Both the position numbers and the translations under genes were made by a program. A stretch of DNA of 42,887 nucleotides from Candidatus Thorarchaeota archaeon. Lineage in GTDB: Archaea; Asgardarchaeota; Thorarchaeia; Thorarchaeales; Thorarchaeaceae. Positions within the stretch are counted from its first letter, which is position 1, and each line of letters starts with the position of its first letter. The stretch lies in NCBI GenBank assembly GCA_004524565.1, contig SDNZ01000007.1:1-42887 (forward strand). The letters run 5' to 3'. Under the pieces are notes generated by a model. It was not told the origin of the DNA. It did not search any database and worked only from the letters and a program-made list of their open reading frames with translations. Shown here in pieces: positions 25,660 through 33,830 of this stretch.

Positions 25660-26052
25660 CTATATAGTGGAATCTGGGATTTCTGCTTCTATATTAGTAA
25701 TGATGAAATCTTTCCCACCGGTAATAGTTGTCGAACTGCTACCACACTTGGGACACTTCATTGGGGCAAAGACTGCTATCTGGGGAGGGATATCTGGATC
25801 AACTCTTGATTCACCCTCAAAGCCACAGTCACTGCATAGAAGCTTCCCTTTGATATTCTTAATACGTAGCTCCGCACCTTCTGCAATTGTATTTTTACTT
25901 GCAATCTCAAAATTGAATGCAAGCTGTTCCGGAATCAAAAATGTAAATTCGCCAATCTCGATATTAACTACATTGACTTTGATAGCATTGTTACTTTTTG
26001 CAGCTTCCAAAGCGGTATCAACAATTGAACAAGCAGCAGAGAATTCATGCAA
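25660..26052 (-). CDS. hypA: [NiFe] hydrogenase nickel insertion protein HypA
   Basis: HypA binds nickel and delivers it to the hydrogenase large subunit with HypB. The 130-residue protein begins MHEFS, in which the N-terminal Met, His2 and Glu3 form the nickel site, and has the zinc site CSDCG (73-77) and CPKCG (100-104). The segment between the two CxxC pairs includes an insertion of about 23 residues, as is common in archaeal HypA. It is convergent with S8e, 31 bases apart. Confidence 0.94.
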   Translation of the reverse strand: MHEFSAACSIVDTALEAAKSNNAIKVNVVNIEIGEFTFLIPEQLAFNFEIASKNTIAEGAELRIKNIKGKLLCSDCGFEGESRVDPDIPPQIAVFAPMKCPKCGSSSTTITGGKDFIITNIEAEIPDSTI

Positions 26053-26122
26053 GTAGATGCACCAAACGGATGAGTATCTTGCGAATTTAAGGCATTTCCG
26101 TTATGACAAAGACAACTAAGAC

Positions 26123-26131
26123 AGTTTATAT
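26123..26131 (+). promoter_or_regulatory. TATA box of the HEAT-repeat gene
   Basis: AGTTTATAT (TTTATA at 26125-26130) predicts a start of transcription near 26152. This excludes the earliest ATG of the open frame (26138) and supports the TTG at 26183, which is preceded by GGAGATG. Confidence 0.5.
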
Positions 26132-26182
26132 GAAACAGTGTTTATCGTGTGTCTATCTTGTTGCGTAAATGGAGATGTTGTC

Positions 26183-26785
26183 TTGTCTAAGTCTACAAAG
26201 ACAGTCAAGAAAGGAAGTAAGCCAAAACCTGAAGCTAGTCCGAAGACTGCAAAACCCAAAACTAAGAAAGCTCCAAGTGCCAAGGTAAAAACTCCAATAT
26301 CTAAGAAGAAAAGCCCAGAAAAGAAATCAGGACCCAAAAAGAAACCTTCAACCAAGAAAAAAAGTCAAATTAAAGAAGCGAGTAAACCTAAGCCAAAGAA
26401 GACATCAGCCAAACAAGACGAGACCATGTTGAAAGAATTAGAGATTGAAATGGGTAGTACGGATGAACAGGTCAGCCTTGGGGCCATTGGGCGTTTAGGG
26501 TTTATGACTAGTCCTAAAGCGACCAAAGTACTAACTATTGGATTGAAAGATCCTAGACACATGGTCAGGCTTCATGTTGCAGCACAACTTGGAGAGAGAA
26601 AAGATAAGAAAGCAGTAGATGCTCTTATTGAAGCACTTCAGGATGAATCGATTTTCGTCAGACAGACTGTAGCAGGTGCACTTGAAAATATAGGTGGTGT
26701 AAAAGCAAAAAAGGCAGTCAGCAAGGCTGAAAATGATGGTATTCTTTTAGATGAACTTCCTGAAGGGCGCAGATTAGACAACTAA
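26183..26785 (+). CDS. HEAT-repeat protein with histone H1-like lysine-rich tail
   Basis: The 200-residue product has two parts. Residues 1-80 are almost only Lys, Pro, Ser, Ala and Thr (for example KPKTKKAPSAK and KKKSPEKKSGPKKKPS), resembling the disordered tails of histone H1 and of bacterial nucleoid proteins. Residues about 85-185 form two to three HEAT/PBS-lyase-like helical repeats (VSLGAIGRLGFMTSPKATKV, VRLHVAAQLGERKDKKAVDA, VRQTVAGALENIGGVKAKKA). The TTG start is chosen because GGAGATG lies 5 bases upstream and a TATA box rules out the earlier ATG. Likely role: a nucleic-acid-binding scaffold, by inference only. Confidence 0.82.
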   Translation: MSKSTKTVKKGSKPKPEASPKTAKPKTKKAPSAKVKTPISKKKSPEKKSGPKKKPSTKKKSQIKEASKPKPKKTSAKQDETMLKELEIEMGSTDEQVSLGAIGRLGFMTSPKATKVLTIGLKDPRHMVRLHVAAQLGERKDKKAVDALIEALQDESIFVRQTVAGALENIGGVKAKKAVSKAENDGILLDELPEGRRLDN

Positions 26786-26885
26786 CACGCAATTATTTCA
26801 TATTTGATGGACTATGACATAGCTCCGCTTATATTGTTGGAAGAGTCGTAGAATACTAGAAACCTGCAATCCGGAGTTTGCAAAT

Positions 26886-27428
26886 ATGGAAGACCATAAT
26901 GAAATCACCAAACTTGAAATTGCAATCAAGGACCTGGACCTCGATTATATGCGAGGATGGGTATCAGAAGAAGAATATCGAACAAAGATGGATGCTCTTA
27001 GAACCAGTCTAATCGAAGCTGGCGGTACACCTGCACCATCTAAACCCACTCCAAGAATTGCAGCTGCTGAACTTCAGACCGCAAAATTGCATCCTCCTCC
27101 AGTAGAGAAGAAGGCTACAGTTGACCCGGTCACTGCAGTAAAGAGAACTGTTCAATCTATGAGGCGAATTTCAGTAGAGAGGATATCTCAAGAATCAGGT
27201 GTTTCTGCACATAATGTAACTAAGATACTAGGAGACCTGCTTGATGGAAGGGAATTATCTGGCAGAATCGATCATGATGCTGGTGACTTCATCCTTGGAA
27301 CAGGAACTGGACCTTCTCCAAAAACAATCCATGGGTGTCCATATTGCAGAACTGAATTAGAGAGAGTTGCTGTGAAGGGAGAAACAGTTACCTGTTCTGT
27401 TTGCCGAGAGTCCTTCATAGTATCCTAA
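26886..27428 (+). CDS. SHOCT-like, winged-helix and zinc-ribbon protein
   Basis: The 180-residue protein has an N-terminal SHOCT-like helix pair (LDYMRGWVSEEEYRTKMDAL, about 18-38), a Pro/Ala linker, a winged helix (about 85-140: ISVERISQESGVSAHNVTKI then LLDGRELSGRIDHDAGDFIL), and a C-terminal zinc ribbon (CPYC and CSVC). The winged helix with a final G-x-ID-xxxx-FI strand resembles those in PCI-domain proteins and in DDRGK1/UFL1. It may bind nucleic acid or act as an assembly module; I do not know which. It is 29 bases upstream of the next gene on the same strand. Confidence 0.8.
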   Translation: MEDHNEITKLEIAIKDLDLDYMRGWVSEEEYRTKMDALRTSLIEAGGTPAPSKPTPRIAAAELQTAKLHPPPVEKKATVDPVTAVKRTVQSMRRISVERISQESGVSAHNVTKILGDLLDGRELSGRIDHDAGDFILGTGTGPSPKTIHGCPYCRTELERVAVKGETVTCSVCRESFIVS

Positions 27429-27457
27429 TTAAAACACCGACTAGGTGATATGTTCAC

Positions 27458-28726
27458 ATGGACCTTGTTGAAGCCTGTTTGAAAGCCAAAGGTAGAGAGG
27501 CGGTAAGAGCTGTTAGAGCACTATTGCCTTCTGTGAAACCATCAGCAATATGGGCAATAATAATGCATGCCGCTGCATGGCATGAGGAAAAATCGTTTGA
27601 TACATCTCATGCTACAATTGCTGTATATACGGTTCATAGGATGATTGAGAGTCTAGGTGACCATTCTAGCCTTATAACAGAGTGTCCCCTATCTACGCCA
27701 ACTATTAACCTTCTAGATGAGCAAAAAACAAGCTTACAAGAAGTATTGCTCGAACGTTTAGCCTTCCATCTGGCAGATACTAATCACTGGCGACCTGAAC
27801 ATGGACCAAGATATGATATTCAAGCTAGGCTTGACTCAAGAGGAAATGCAGTTCAAGTATATGTTCAATCAATTAGAGAGAACGCTCAGATGAGTGCGCT
27901 GAAAGCAGCTGCAGTTCTCGGAGCCAGACCAGATCGAACCATGCTTGTCAGAGCAACTGCATCAATTGCAGCTGAGGAACCAGACAAGCTTGGACATGCT
28001 TTCATTATGCCCACGTCTTTAGTTATGGAAATACCAGCACCAGAGTATACTCGTCCACACATGGCCTCTCTCTGGCATCTTACAGAATACCTTCCAAGAA
28101 AAGTTACTTCAAAAGCAGCTGATGGATTTAGTATGGATGAGAAGTTTGGCAAATACGCCAAACCAACAGATTTGTCATCGCACCGAGACATATTTCTGAA
28201 TTCTGTTGCTAATTATGGAACGTTAGGTCATAATGCAATATTTGCGCACAGGGTGTCAGAAGCGGCACGGTTAGGGCTCGTTAATTCCAACACAGTAGAT
28301 TGGCTTTTGAAGAAACTTGAGAGGAATATTGGAACTGATTTGAAAGCTCCAGCGGAGTTGACTGTCGAGCAGCTCGTTGCAAAGAACTCTGGATCTGATT
28401 GGCTTAATCCTCCAATTGAAATAAGTCTACCATCATCGAAAATTGTCAGAGACTGGATAGCTTCAGATTACAGTGAATTATGGAATGCAATGTTTGATAG
28501 GAAATCTACAGTCTTTGAGAAAATGATATACAAATTAGACAAAGATTCGTGGTCTAATGTTAAAGCACTGCAATATGCATTGGCTGCTATTAGTGGTGAT
28601 ATGGAAGCTTCCCATCCTATGATTTTCACTCACTCTGTATGGGGACTTGTTGATAATGGACTTATTCCTGAGGATGTTGCCGCATTACAGGTCCATAGAA
28701 TGCTTCGAGATAGTCTGATTAAATAA
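27458..28726 (+). CDS. Conserved-looking helical protein of unknown function, histidine-rich
   Basis: The 422-residue soluble protein is mostly helical with many scattered histidines, several in motif-like spots: IMHAAAWHEE, DTSHATIAVYTVHRM, KLGHAFIMPTSL, RPHMASLWHL, TLGHNAIFAHRV and HPMIFTHSVWGL. The repeated aromatic-His helices suggest a bound metal or cofactor, but no known motif is complete. A faint likeness to questin-oxidase-like proteins (G-H-x-x-I patterns) is the only lead I have. Together with the winged-helix gene 29 bases upstream it probably forms an operon that ends in the terminator at 28746. Confidence 0.72.
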   Translation: MDLVEACLKAKGREAVRAVRALLPSVKPSAIWAIIMHAAAWHEEKSFDTSHATIAVYTVHRMIESLGDHSSLITECPLSTPTINLLDEQKTSLQEVLLERLAFHLADTNHWRPEHGPRYDIQARLDSRGNAVQVYVQSIRENAQMSALKAAAVLGARPDRTMLVRATASIAAEEPDKLGHAFIMPTSLVMEIPAPEYTRPHMASLWHLTEYLPRKVTSKAADGFSMDEKFGKYAKPTDLSSHRDIFLNSVANYGTLGHNAIFAHRVSEAARLGLVNSNTVDWLLKKLERNIGTDLKAPAELTVEQLVAKNSGSDWLNPPIEISLPSSKIVRDWIASDYSELWNAMFDRKSTVFEKMIYKLDKDSWSNVKALQYALAAISGDMEASHPMIFTHSVWGLVDNGLIPEDVAALQVHRMLRDSLIK

Positions 28727-28745
28727 TAATGAAAAAAGAGTGTGG

Positions 28746-28767
28746 AGAGAGGGAATTATCCCTCTCT
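28746..28767. terminator. Bidirectional hairpin terminator
   Basis: A perfect 9-bp inverted repeat, AGAGAGGGA (28746-28754) and TCCCTCTCT (28759-28767), with a 4-base loop, sits between convergent genes. On the plus strand it is followed by AAATTTCTTATTC, on the minus strand by a T6 run, so it can end both transcripts. Confidence 0.65.
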
Positions 28768-28774
28768 AAATTTC

Positions 28775-30334
28775 TTATTCTTCGCCCTTTCTGTATGATT
28801 CAGCAAGTAGGTCAGGTATGTACCTCACCTTCATGTCTGTACCCTTCATCATGTCATTGATTTGAATAGTACAGAATGGACACTCAGTAGTGACCATGTC
28901 AGCACCGGTTGCTTCTATGTACTCTTTCTTGGTGTTGGCAATCTTCTGAGATAGTTCACGTTGACCTGCACGGACACCACCACCTGCACCACAGCAACGA
29001 TTCTTGTACGGATCATCAATATATTCCACTCCAGGAATCAGTTTCAGAAGTTCGATAGGTTCGTCATAGACATGCTGACCTCGACCGAGGTGACATGGTT
29101 CATGATAAGTAACTTTGAGATCGATCCTACCTTTTGGAGGTACGATATTCTCTTTCCCGATCACATTCATCATGTACTCAGCCATATCATAGACTTTGTA
29201 CTTGGGAGGTATGCCACGTTCTTCCTCGATGAATGGATAGTGGTCCTCACGAAGTGTCTTACCACAACCTGCGCACGCAACAACTACTGTATCAAAATTG
29301 TACTTTTCACCAGCAGTTTCAAAGATTTCAGTTACTCTACGAGCTGATGCATGAGCAGTATTCAGGTCCCCAGTTCTGAATGCGGGGCTTGCACAGCACC
29401 ATTGTTCTTTGGGAACAATAACATCGATACCATTACGATTAAGCACATCAATCAATGCCTTACCAGTACTCTGCATTCTGTAGTCAATCAGACAACCTGT
29501 GAAGAAGCCAACACGGCCACGGGGATTCTCCACTAGGAACTCTTCTGTACCAAGATCCTTCAGGAGGGGAGTATCCTTCTCAGGTACTGCACGACCGGTT
29601 GCATTCACAGAATCTATGAAACCCTGTTGACCTTCAGCTAGGGGATAACCAGCTTCCACAGCTTTTGCTCTAAGAAGCTCAACTGCAAGTGATGGAATCT
29701 TGATACTCTTTGGACAAATGTCCTCGCACATTTTGCATGTTGTACATGTGTAGACCATCTCATTCATTGCCATCGCAATACGGTCTTCAACATCACGAGG
29801 GTCAAGCTCCAATCGCGCAATCTGTCGAATGATCATTGGTCCTGGATAGTCCCATGTTTCATGAACTATTGGGCAGTTGGATATACAGGCACTACACTCG
29901 ATGCATTTTCTAATCTCACGTAATTTTTCAATCTGTTCTGCATGAATAATCTCAGGATGTTGAACTGGTTTATCTCGAGCAACATATGGCCTGATTCTAC
30001 GAAGGCGATAGGTGACCTGTGAAATGTCTGTGACAAGGTCCTTGATAACTGGCATTTTCTCAAGGGGTTCGAGCACTAGTTCCTTGTCAGGGTCTGCCTT
30101 TGTTCGACAAGCTATACGTGCAATTTTGTTCACCCGAACTGCACAAGAACCACACTGTCCACCTCTGCACTCCCATCTGAATGCAAGACTGGAATCATAC
30201 TTGTCTTGGATGTAGAGTAGTACATCAAGAACAGTCATCCCGGGTTCATATTCAACATCAAAATCTTGGAAATATGGTGCATCATCGCTGTCAGGGTTGT
30301 ACCTGAACACGCTTGCTTTGAATGTCTTTGTCAT
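28775..30334 (-). CDS. tfrB: TfrB-like fumarate reductase/succinate dehydrogenase iron-sulfur subunit with CCG domains
   Basis: The 519-residue protein fuses an SdhB/FrdB-like half to an HdrD-like half. Residues 1-105 carry a plant-type 2Fe-2S site (Cys56, 61, 64, 76); two further clusters bind at Cys144/147/150/154 and Cys197/200/203/207. The C-terminal half has two CCG domains (Cys281, CC313-314, C354-x2-C357; Cys414, CC447-448, C485-x2-C488), the type that holds the noncubane clusters of heterodisulfide reductase. This matches thiol:fumarate reductase TfrB of methanogens. The electron donor here may be a thiol, a ferredoxin or another carrier. Translation starts at ATG with GGAGG 8 bases upstream; 12 bases after tfrA. 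Confidence 0.93.
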   Translation of the reverse strand: MTKTFKASVFRYNPDSDDAPYFQDFDVEYEPGMTVLDVLLYIQDKYDSSLAFRWECRGGQCGSCAVRVNKIARIACRTKADPDKELVLEPLEKMPVIKDLVTDISQVTYRLRRIRPYVARDKPVQHPEIIHAEQIEKLREIRKCIECSACISNCPIVHETWDYPGPMIIRQIARLELDPRDVEDRIAMAMNEMVYTCTTCKMCEDICPKSIKIPSLAVELLRAKAVEAGYPLAEGQQGFIDSVNATGRAVPEKDTPLLKDLGTEEFLVENPRGRVGFFTGCLIDYRMQSTGKALIDVLNRNGIDVIVPKEQWCCASPAFRTGDLNTAHASARRVTEIFETAGEKYNFDTVVVACAGCGKTLREDHYPFIEEERGIPPKYKVYDMAEYMMNVIGKENIVPPKGRIDLKVTYHEPCHLGRGQHVYDEPIELLKLIPGVEYIDDPYKNRCCGAGGGVRAGQRELSQKIANTKKEYIEATGADMVTTECPFCTIQINDMMKGTDMKVRYIPDLLAESYRKGEE

Positions 30335-30346
30335 TTTGTTAGCCTC

Positions 30347-32035
30347 CTATGGTGGTGTAATCTTTGAAATCACCAGATCTTCCTTTTTCAGCTCCATTTC
30401 ACCATCCTTTCCTTTGCGGATTACGATGTTGTAGTAGCCTTTATCGTTAGGGTCAGCATCAACACGATAGTGTGCACCTCTGCTACCCTTTCGCATAAGC
30501 GCAGCCTCAGCAACCATTCTTGCAGTTGTGACCATATGTACAAACTCCATAGCTTGGTGCCACCCAGGGTTGAACCTCTTGACTGGTACATCGACCTTGA
30601 TGTCTGGAACGACCTCTTTCTGAATCCGTCTGAGTTCGTTGACTGCATATTGCATATCCTCTTCCTTTCTGAAGATCTGAACTTTTTCCCACATGAGTTC
30701 AGTTAATTCGTGTCTTGCATCTGCAGGAGAAACTCCATCTTTTCGCTTGAGCATAGCCTCAAGACGCTCAAACTCCTTTGTGATTTCATCACGGTCAACT
30801 CCGAGATGTTTAGTATTCTTAGCGAATTTAGCTGCACTTTCTCCTGAAATTGCACCGAATACTTGAGTGTCTGCAAGAGCATTTCCTCCAAGACGATTTC
30901 CACCATGAAGCCCACCAGTACATTCACCTGATGCGAAGAGCCCGGGAATTGTGGTTCCAGCGTGCTCATCTGTCTTGATTCCACCCATGAAGTGATGAGC
31001 AGTTGGTGATACTTGCATCGGCTCTTCTCGAATATCAACACCTGCATCCTCAAACTGCTCGATCATGCTTTCAAGACGAAATTCCACAATAGACTTTGGT
31101 AAGTGAGCTATGCTTAGATAGGCCCCACCATCTGGGGATCCTCTCCCTTCGATGACTTCTGTCATTATTGACCTAGCAACTTGATCACGACCAGCAAGTT
31201 CCATGACTTCAGGATAGTATTTGTTCATGAAGCGTTCACCTTTATTGTTCAGGAGAATACCGCCCTCACCTCTAACTGCTTCAGTTACTAGCCTACCCTT
31301 TGCTGACTCAGGTTTGACCATCCCAGTTGGATGAAACTGAATCATCTCCATATCAATCATATCGCATCCTGCTTCGTAGGCCATACCGTAACCGTCACCA
31401 ACATCAAGTTGCGCGTTACTTGTGACACTGAATATACGACCTGCACCACCAGTTGCCATCACCACCGATTTAGCTCGGAATACAAGGTAGTCACCGTATT
31501 TCAGGTCAACTGCACATACCCCAGAAATCTGACCATCAGTTACTAGAAGTCTAGTTGCAAATACTTCATCAAAGACTCTCACAGATGCCTTTCGAATTCC
31601 CTCAGTGAGCGTAACCATAATCTCAGAACCAGTTCTATCTGAAGCATAAGCTGTTCTTCGCCAACTCTGCTTTCCAAAGGGTCTCTGAGCAATCTTACCT
31701 TCGGGAGTTCTATCAAAAACAGCACCCATGTCTTCTAAATCAAAGACTCTCTGTGCTGCCTGTTCTACTAGAATCTCTGCGAGTTTCTGATTATTGAGGT
31801 AATTTCCTCCAACGATAGTGTCCTTGAAATGGGTTTCAGGATTGTCGTCTGGATCGACATTTCCTAGGGACACGTTATATCCACCCTCGGCCATGGCTGT
31901 ATGAGCCTTGCCAAGGAGTTCTTTGCTGAGCATAATAACGTCAAGGTTGTGGTTCGCGGCCTCTATTGCAGCACGGCAGCCAGCTCCGCCAGCACCTACA
32001 ACGAGTACATCACACATTATTGTCTTATATTCCAA
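30347..32035 (-). CDS. tfrA: TfrA-like fumarate reductase/succinate dehydrogenase flavoprotein subunit
   Basis: The 562-residue flavoprotein interconverts fumarate and succinate. The FAD site starts at VLVVGAGGAGCRAA (11-24); KAHTAMAEGG holds His45 in the position of covalent FAD attachment in SdhA. Active-site residues are visible in QFHPTG (His235), EAVRGEGG (Arg255), SPTAHHFMGG (His347-348) and GGNRLGGNAL (Arg381). The start is a TTG with a strong GGAGGT site 7 bases upstream; an ATG six codons on is less likely. It follows the fumarase genes after a hairpin and a possible separate promoter, and no membrane anchor subunit is encoded nearby. Confidence 0.94.
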   Translation of the reverse strand: MEYKTIMCDVLVVGAGGAGCRAAIEAANHNLDVIMLSKELLGKAHTAMAEGGYNVSLGNVDPDDNPETHFKDTIVGGNYLNNQKLAEILVEQAAQRVFDLEDMGAVFDRTPEGKIAQRPFGKQSWRRTAYASDRTGSEIMVTLTEGIRKASVRVFDEVFATRLLVTDGQISGVCAVDLKYGDYLVFRAKSVVMATGGAGRIFSVTSNAQLDVGDGYGMAYEAGCDMIDMEMIQFHPTGMVKPESAKGRLVTEAVRGEGGILLNNKGERFMNKYYPEVMELAGRDQVARSIMTEVIEGRGSPDGGAYLSIAHLPKSIVEFRLESMIEQFEDAGVDIREEPMQVSPTAHHFMGGIKTDEHAGTTIPGLFASGECTGGLHGGNRLGGNALADTQVFGAISGESAAKFAKNTKHLGVDRDEITKEFERLEAMLKRKDGVSPADARHELTELMWEKVQIFRKEEDMQYAVNELRRIQKEVVPDIKVDVPVKRFNPGWHQAMEFVHMVTTARMVAEAALMRKGSRGAHYRVDADPNDKGYYNIVIRKGKDGEMELKKEDLVISKITPP

Positions 32036-32160
32036 CTAAGGACCTCCAGTAAAGAGTGCTCCATTGGTTAGGCCGTCGAGTTTTGACCTCCCGTTTAAGA
32101 GTTACTGTTGAGGGTAATTAAAAAAATAATGATGAACAGTCAAACATTGAGAAACGCTTA

Positions 32161-32176
32161 GGGCCCCTAAGGGCCC
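32161..32176 (-). terminator. GC-rich hairpin between fumarase and tfrA
   Basis: Two GGGCCC palindromes (32161-32166 and 32171-32176) separated by a 4-base loop form a 6-bp stem, extended by a G-U pair in RNA. It begins 8 bases after the fumarase beta stop on the minus strand. It may end or stabilise the fumarase mRNA; downstream a T7-AATTA stretch could be the promoter of tfrAB. Confidence 0.5.
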
Positions 32177-32184
32177 CGTTACGT

Positions 32185-32793
32185 TCAAACCTTCACACCG
32201 ATTTTGGAGTAGACTTCAGCTTTTCGAGCTGCAACCTTTGCATCCATTTCATCATGCATACTATTTCCATGAGAATCCATGGTTACAAGAAGAGGACCAA
32301 ATTCTTCAGCAGTGATTACCCAGAGTGCTTCAGGCATACCTAAGTCTTGCCACTCGTATGCACGAACTTCCTTCAAACCTTTGGCTGCTAAAGCGCCACA
32401 TCCACCAGTATAGCTAGTGTATACTGCACCTACTTCTTTCAATGCTGCAAGAGTCTTTTGACCCATTCCGCCTTTTCCAACGAGGATTCGTGCCTTGTAC
32501 TTTCGAAGGAATTCATCCTCAAAGAGTTCCATCCTACCACTGGTTGTGGGGCCAGCAGATACTATCATCCACTTGCCATTCTTTTGCCAAGCAACAGGAC
32601 CAACATGGTAGACAACACTACCCTCGAAATCAACAGGAGGTTTCTCTCCTTTTTCGAACATTTTCAAAGCACGTTCATGTGCTTCATCACGTGCAGTGTA
32701 GACATGTTCACCAGAAACGTAGACTATGTCACCAACTTTGAGTTTTCGAGCATCTTCTTCAGTGATTGGAGTAGTTAGATGATATTCAGTCAT
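32185..32793 (-). CDS. Class I fumarase, beta subunit
   Basis: The 202-residue protein is the C-terminal part of the iron-sulfur dependent class I fumarate hydratase, which interconverts fumarate and malate. Family motifs are KLKVGDIVYVSGEHVYTARD, YHVGPVA, AGPTTSGRME, ILVGKGGMG and YTGGCGALAAKG. In archaea and many bacteria the enzyme is split in alpha and beta subunits, as here. The ATG directly follows the TAA of the alpha gene. The same family includes L-tartrate dehydratase, so specificity rests on context: the next genes encode fumarate reductase. Confidence 0.93.
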   Translation of the reverse strand: MTEYHLTTPITEEDARKLKVGDIVYVSGEHVYTARDEAHERALKMFEKGEKPPVDFEGSVVYHVGPVAWQKNGKWMIVSAGPTTSGRMELFEDEFLRKYKARILVGKGGMGQKTLAALKEVGAVYTSYTGGCGALAAKGLKEVRAYEWQDLGMPEALWVITAEEFGPLLVTMDSHGNSMHDEMDAKVAARKAEVYSKIGVKV

Positions 32794-33681
32794 TTAGTTT
32801 CCCTCCAGTGGATGTGTCACGTATGTGACCTTCAGATCCTTTGAGATTATCGCCTTGCTCTGGCGTGCAGCCCAGCATTGTACAGCAACACCAACCGGAA
32901 GGCTGGCAGGATGTCTCATTGCATAGTCAACTTTGACACCAAGGACAGTAGTGTCACCACCAAGACCCATTGGTCCAATTCCAGTAGTATTGATAGCCTC
33001 CATGATTTCTTCTTCGATTTTTGCAACTTCAGGTTCAGGATGCTTGTCATTAAGGGGTCTCATAAGCTGTTGTTTTGCAATCTTGATGGCAATATCTGAA
33101 CCACCGCCAATTCCAACACCGATGATATTTGGAGCACACGCTGCACCCATGTATTTCATGGCGTTATCGACTACTAGTTTCTTAACACCAGTAAGACCAA
33201 CTCCCGGTTTTAGCATGCCAACGATGCAGACATTCTCGCTACCTCCACCCTTTGGAAAAGCAGTGATTTCAAGGGAGTCACCTTCGACAATCTCCCAGTT
33301 TATCCAGGGTATCTTCACACCTGTATTATCACCAGAATTACCACCCACAATAGGATTCACTGCATTCGGACGTAGTGGAACCTCAGCTGTTGCTTTTCTT
33401 GTACCTTCAGTTAGGGCATTCTTAATCTCCCCAATAAAGGGAAACTTGTCACCAACTTTGATATAGAAAATCATGATTCCAGTGTCCTGGCACATTGGAA
33501 TACCGGGTTCAGCAATTTCCATATTGGTAAGAATAGCAGACAATTGAGTCTTAGCGGTTTCATTCGTTTCACGCTCATGAGCTGCTTTCAGGGCTTCCTC
33601 TACATCTTTGGGAAGTACTGTAGCGGCTTTCTTGAGCAGACGAAATGTTGTATCATGAATTACTTGGTAAGGATCTTCCAT
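32794..33681 (-). CDS. Class I fumarase, alpha subunit
   Basis: The alpha subunit (about 295 residues) binds the catalytic 4Fe-4S cluster through three cysteines, seen in GIPMCQDTG, ENVCIVGM and GAACAPNIIGVGIGGG. GMGLGGDTTVLGVKVDYAMRHPASLPV is the typical C-terminal pattern. I start at the ATG at 33681, where the family N-terminus begins; the frame is open to a TTG at 33732. A TATATAA on the minus strand near 33787 is the probable promoter. It leads a malate-fumarate-succinate gene set. Confidence 0.93.
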   Translation of the reverse strand: MEDPYQVIHDTTFRLLKKAATVLPKDVEEALKAAHERETNETAKTQLSAILTNMEIAEPGIPMCQDTGIMIFYIKVGDKFPFIGEIKNALTEGTRKATAEVPLRPNAVNPIVGGNSGDNTGVKIPWINWEIVEGDSLEITAFPKGGGSENVCIVGMLKPGVGLTGVKKLVVDNAMKYMGAACAPNIIGVGIGGGSDIAIKIAKQQLMRPLNDKHPEPEVAKIEEEIMEAINTTGIGPMGLGGDTTVLGVKVDYAMRHPASLPVGVAVQCWAARQSKAIISKDLKVTYVTHPLEGN

Positions 33682-33780
33682 CTGATCAGCTTCTGAACAG
33701 TTGTTTATGGGTACAAATTTGTCCCCAAACAATTGCCGGTGGCTGAGTGCTCTCTAATCTATATTACTATTGAACCACTG

Positions 33781-33790
33781 TGATTATATA
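33781..33790. promoter_or_regulatory. Divergent TATA element between fumarase and prepilin peptidase genes
   Basis: TGATTATATA on the plus strand reads TATATAATCA on the minus strand, a good TATA box for the fumarase operon with a start of transcription near 33762. The palindromic TATATA core could also serve the prepilin peptidase gene at 33831 on the plus strand. Confidence 0.45.
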
Positions 33791-33830
33791 GGACCGGGAG
33801 TAGTAAAATTTTAGCGGAGATGGTTTGTAA

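Noticed and set aside
30421-31053. Antisense and shifted reading frames over tfrA
   Set aside because: They are shadows of the strongly conserved flavoprotein frame and have no motifs of their own.
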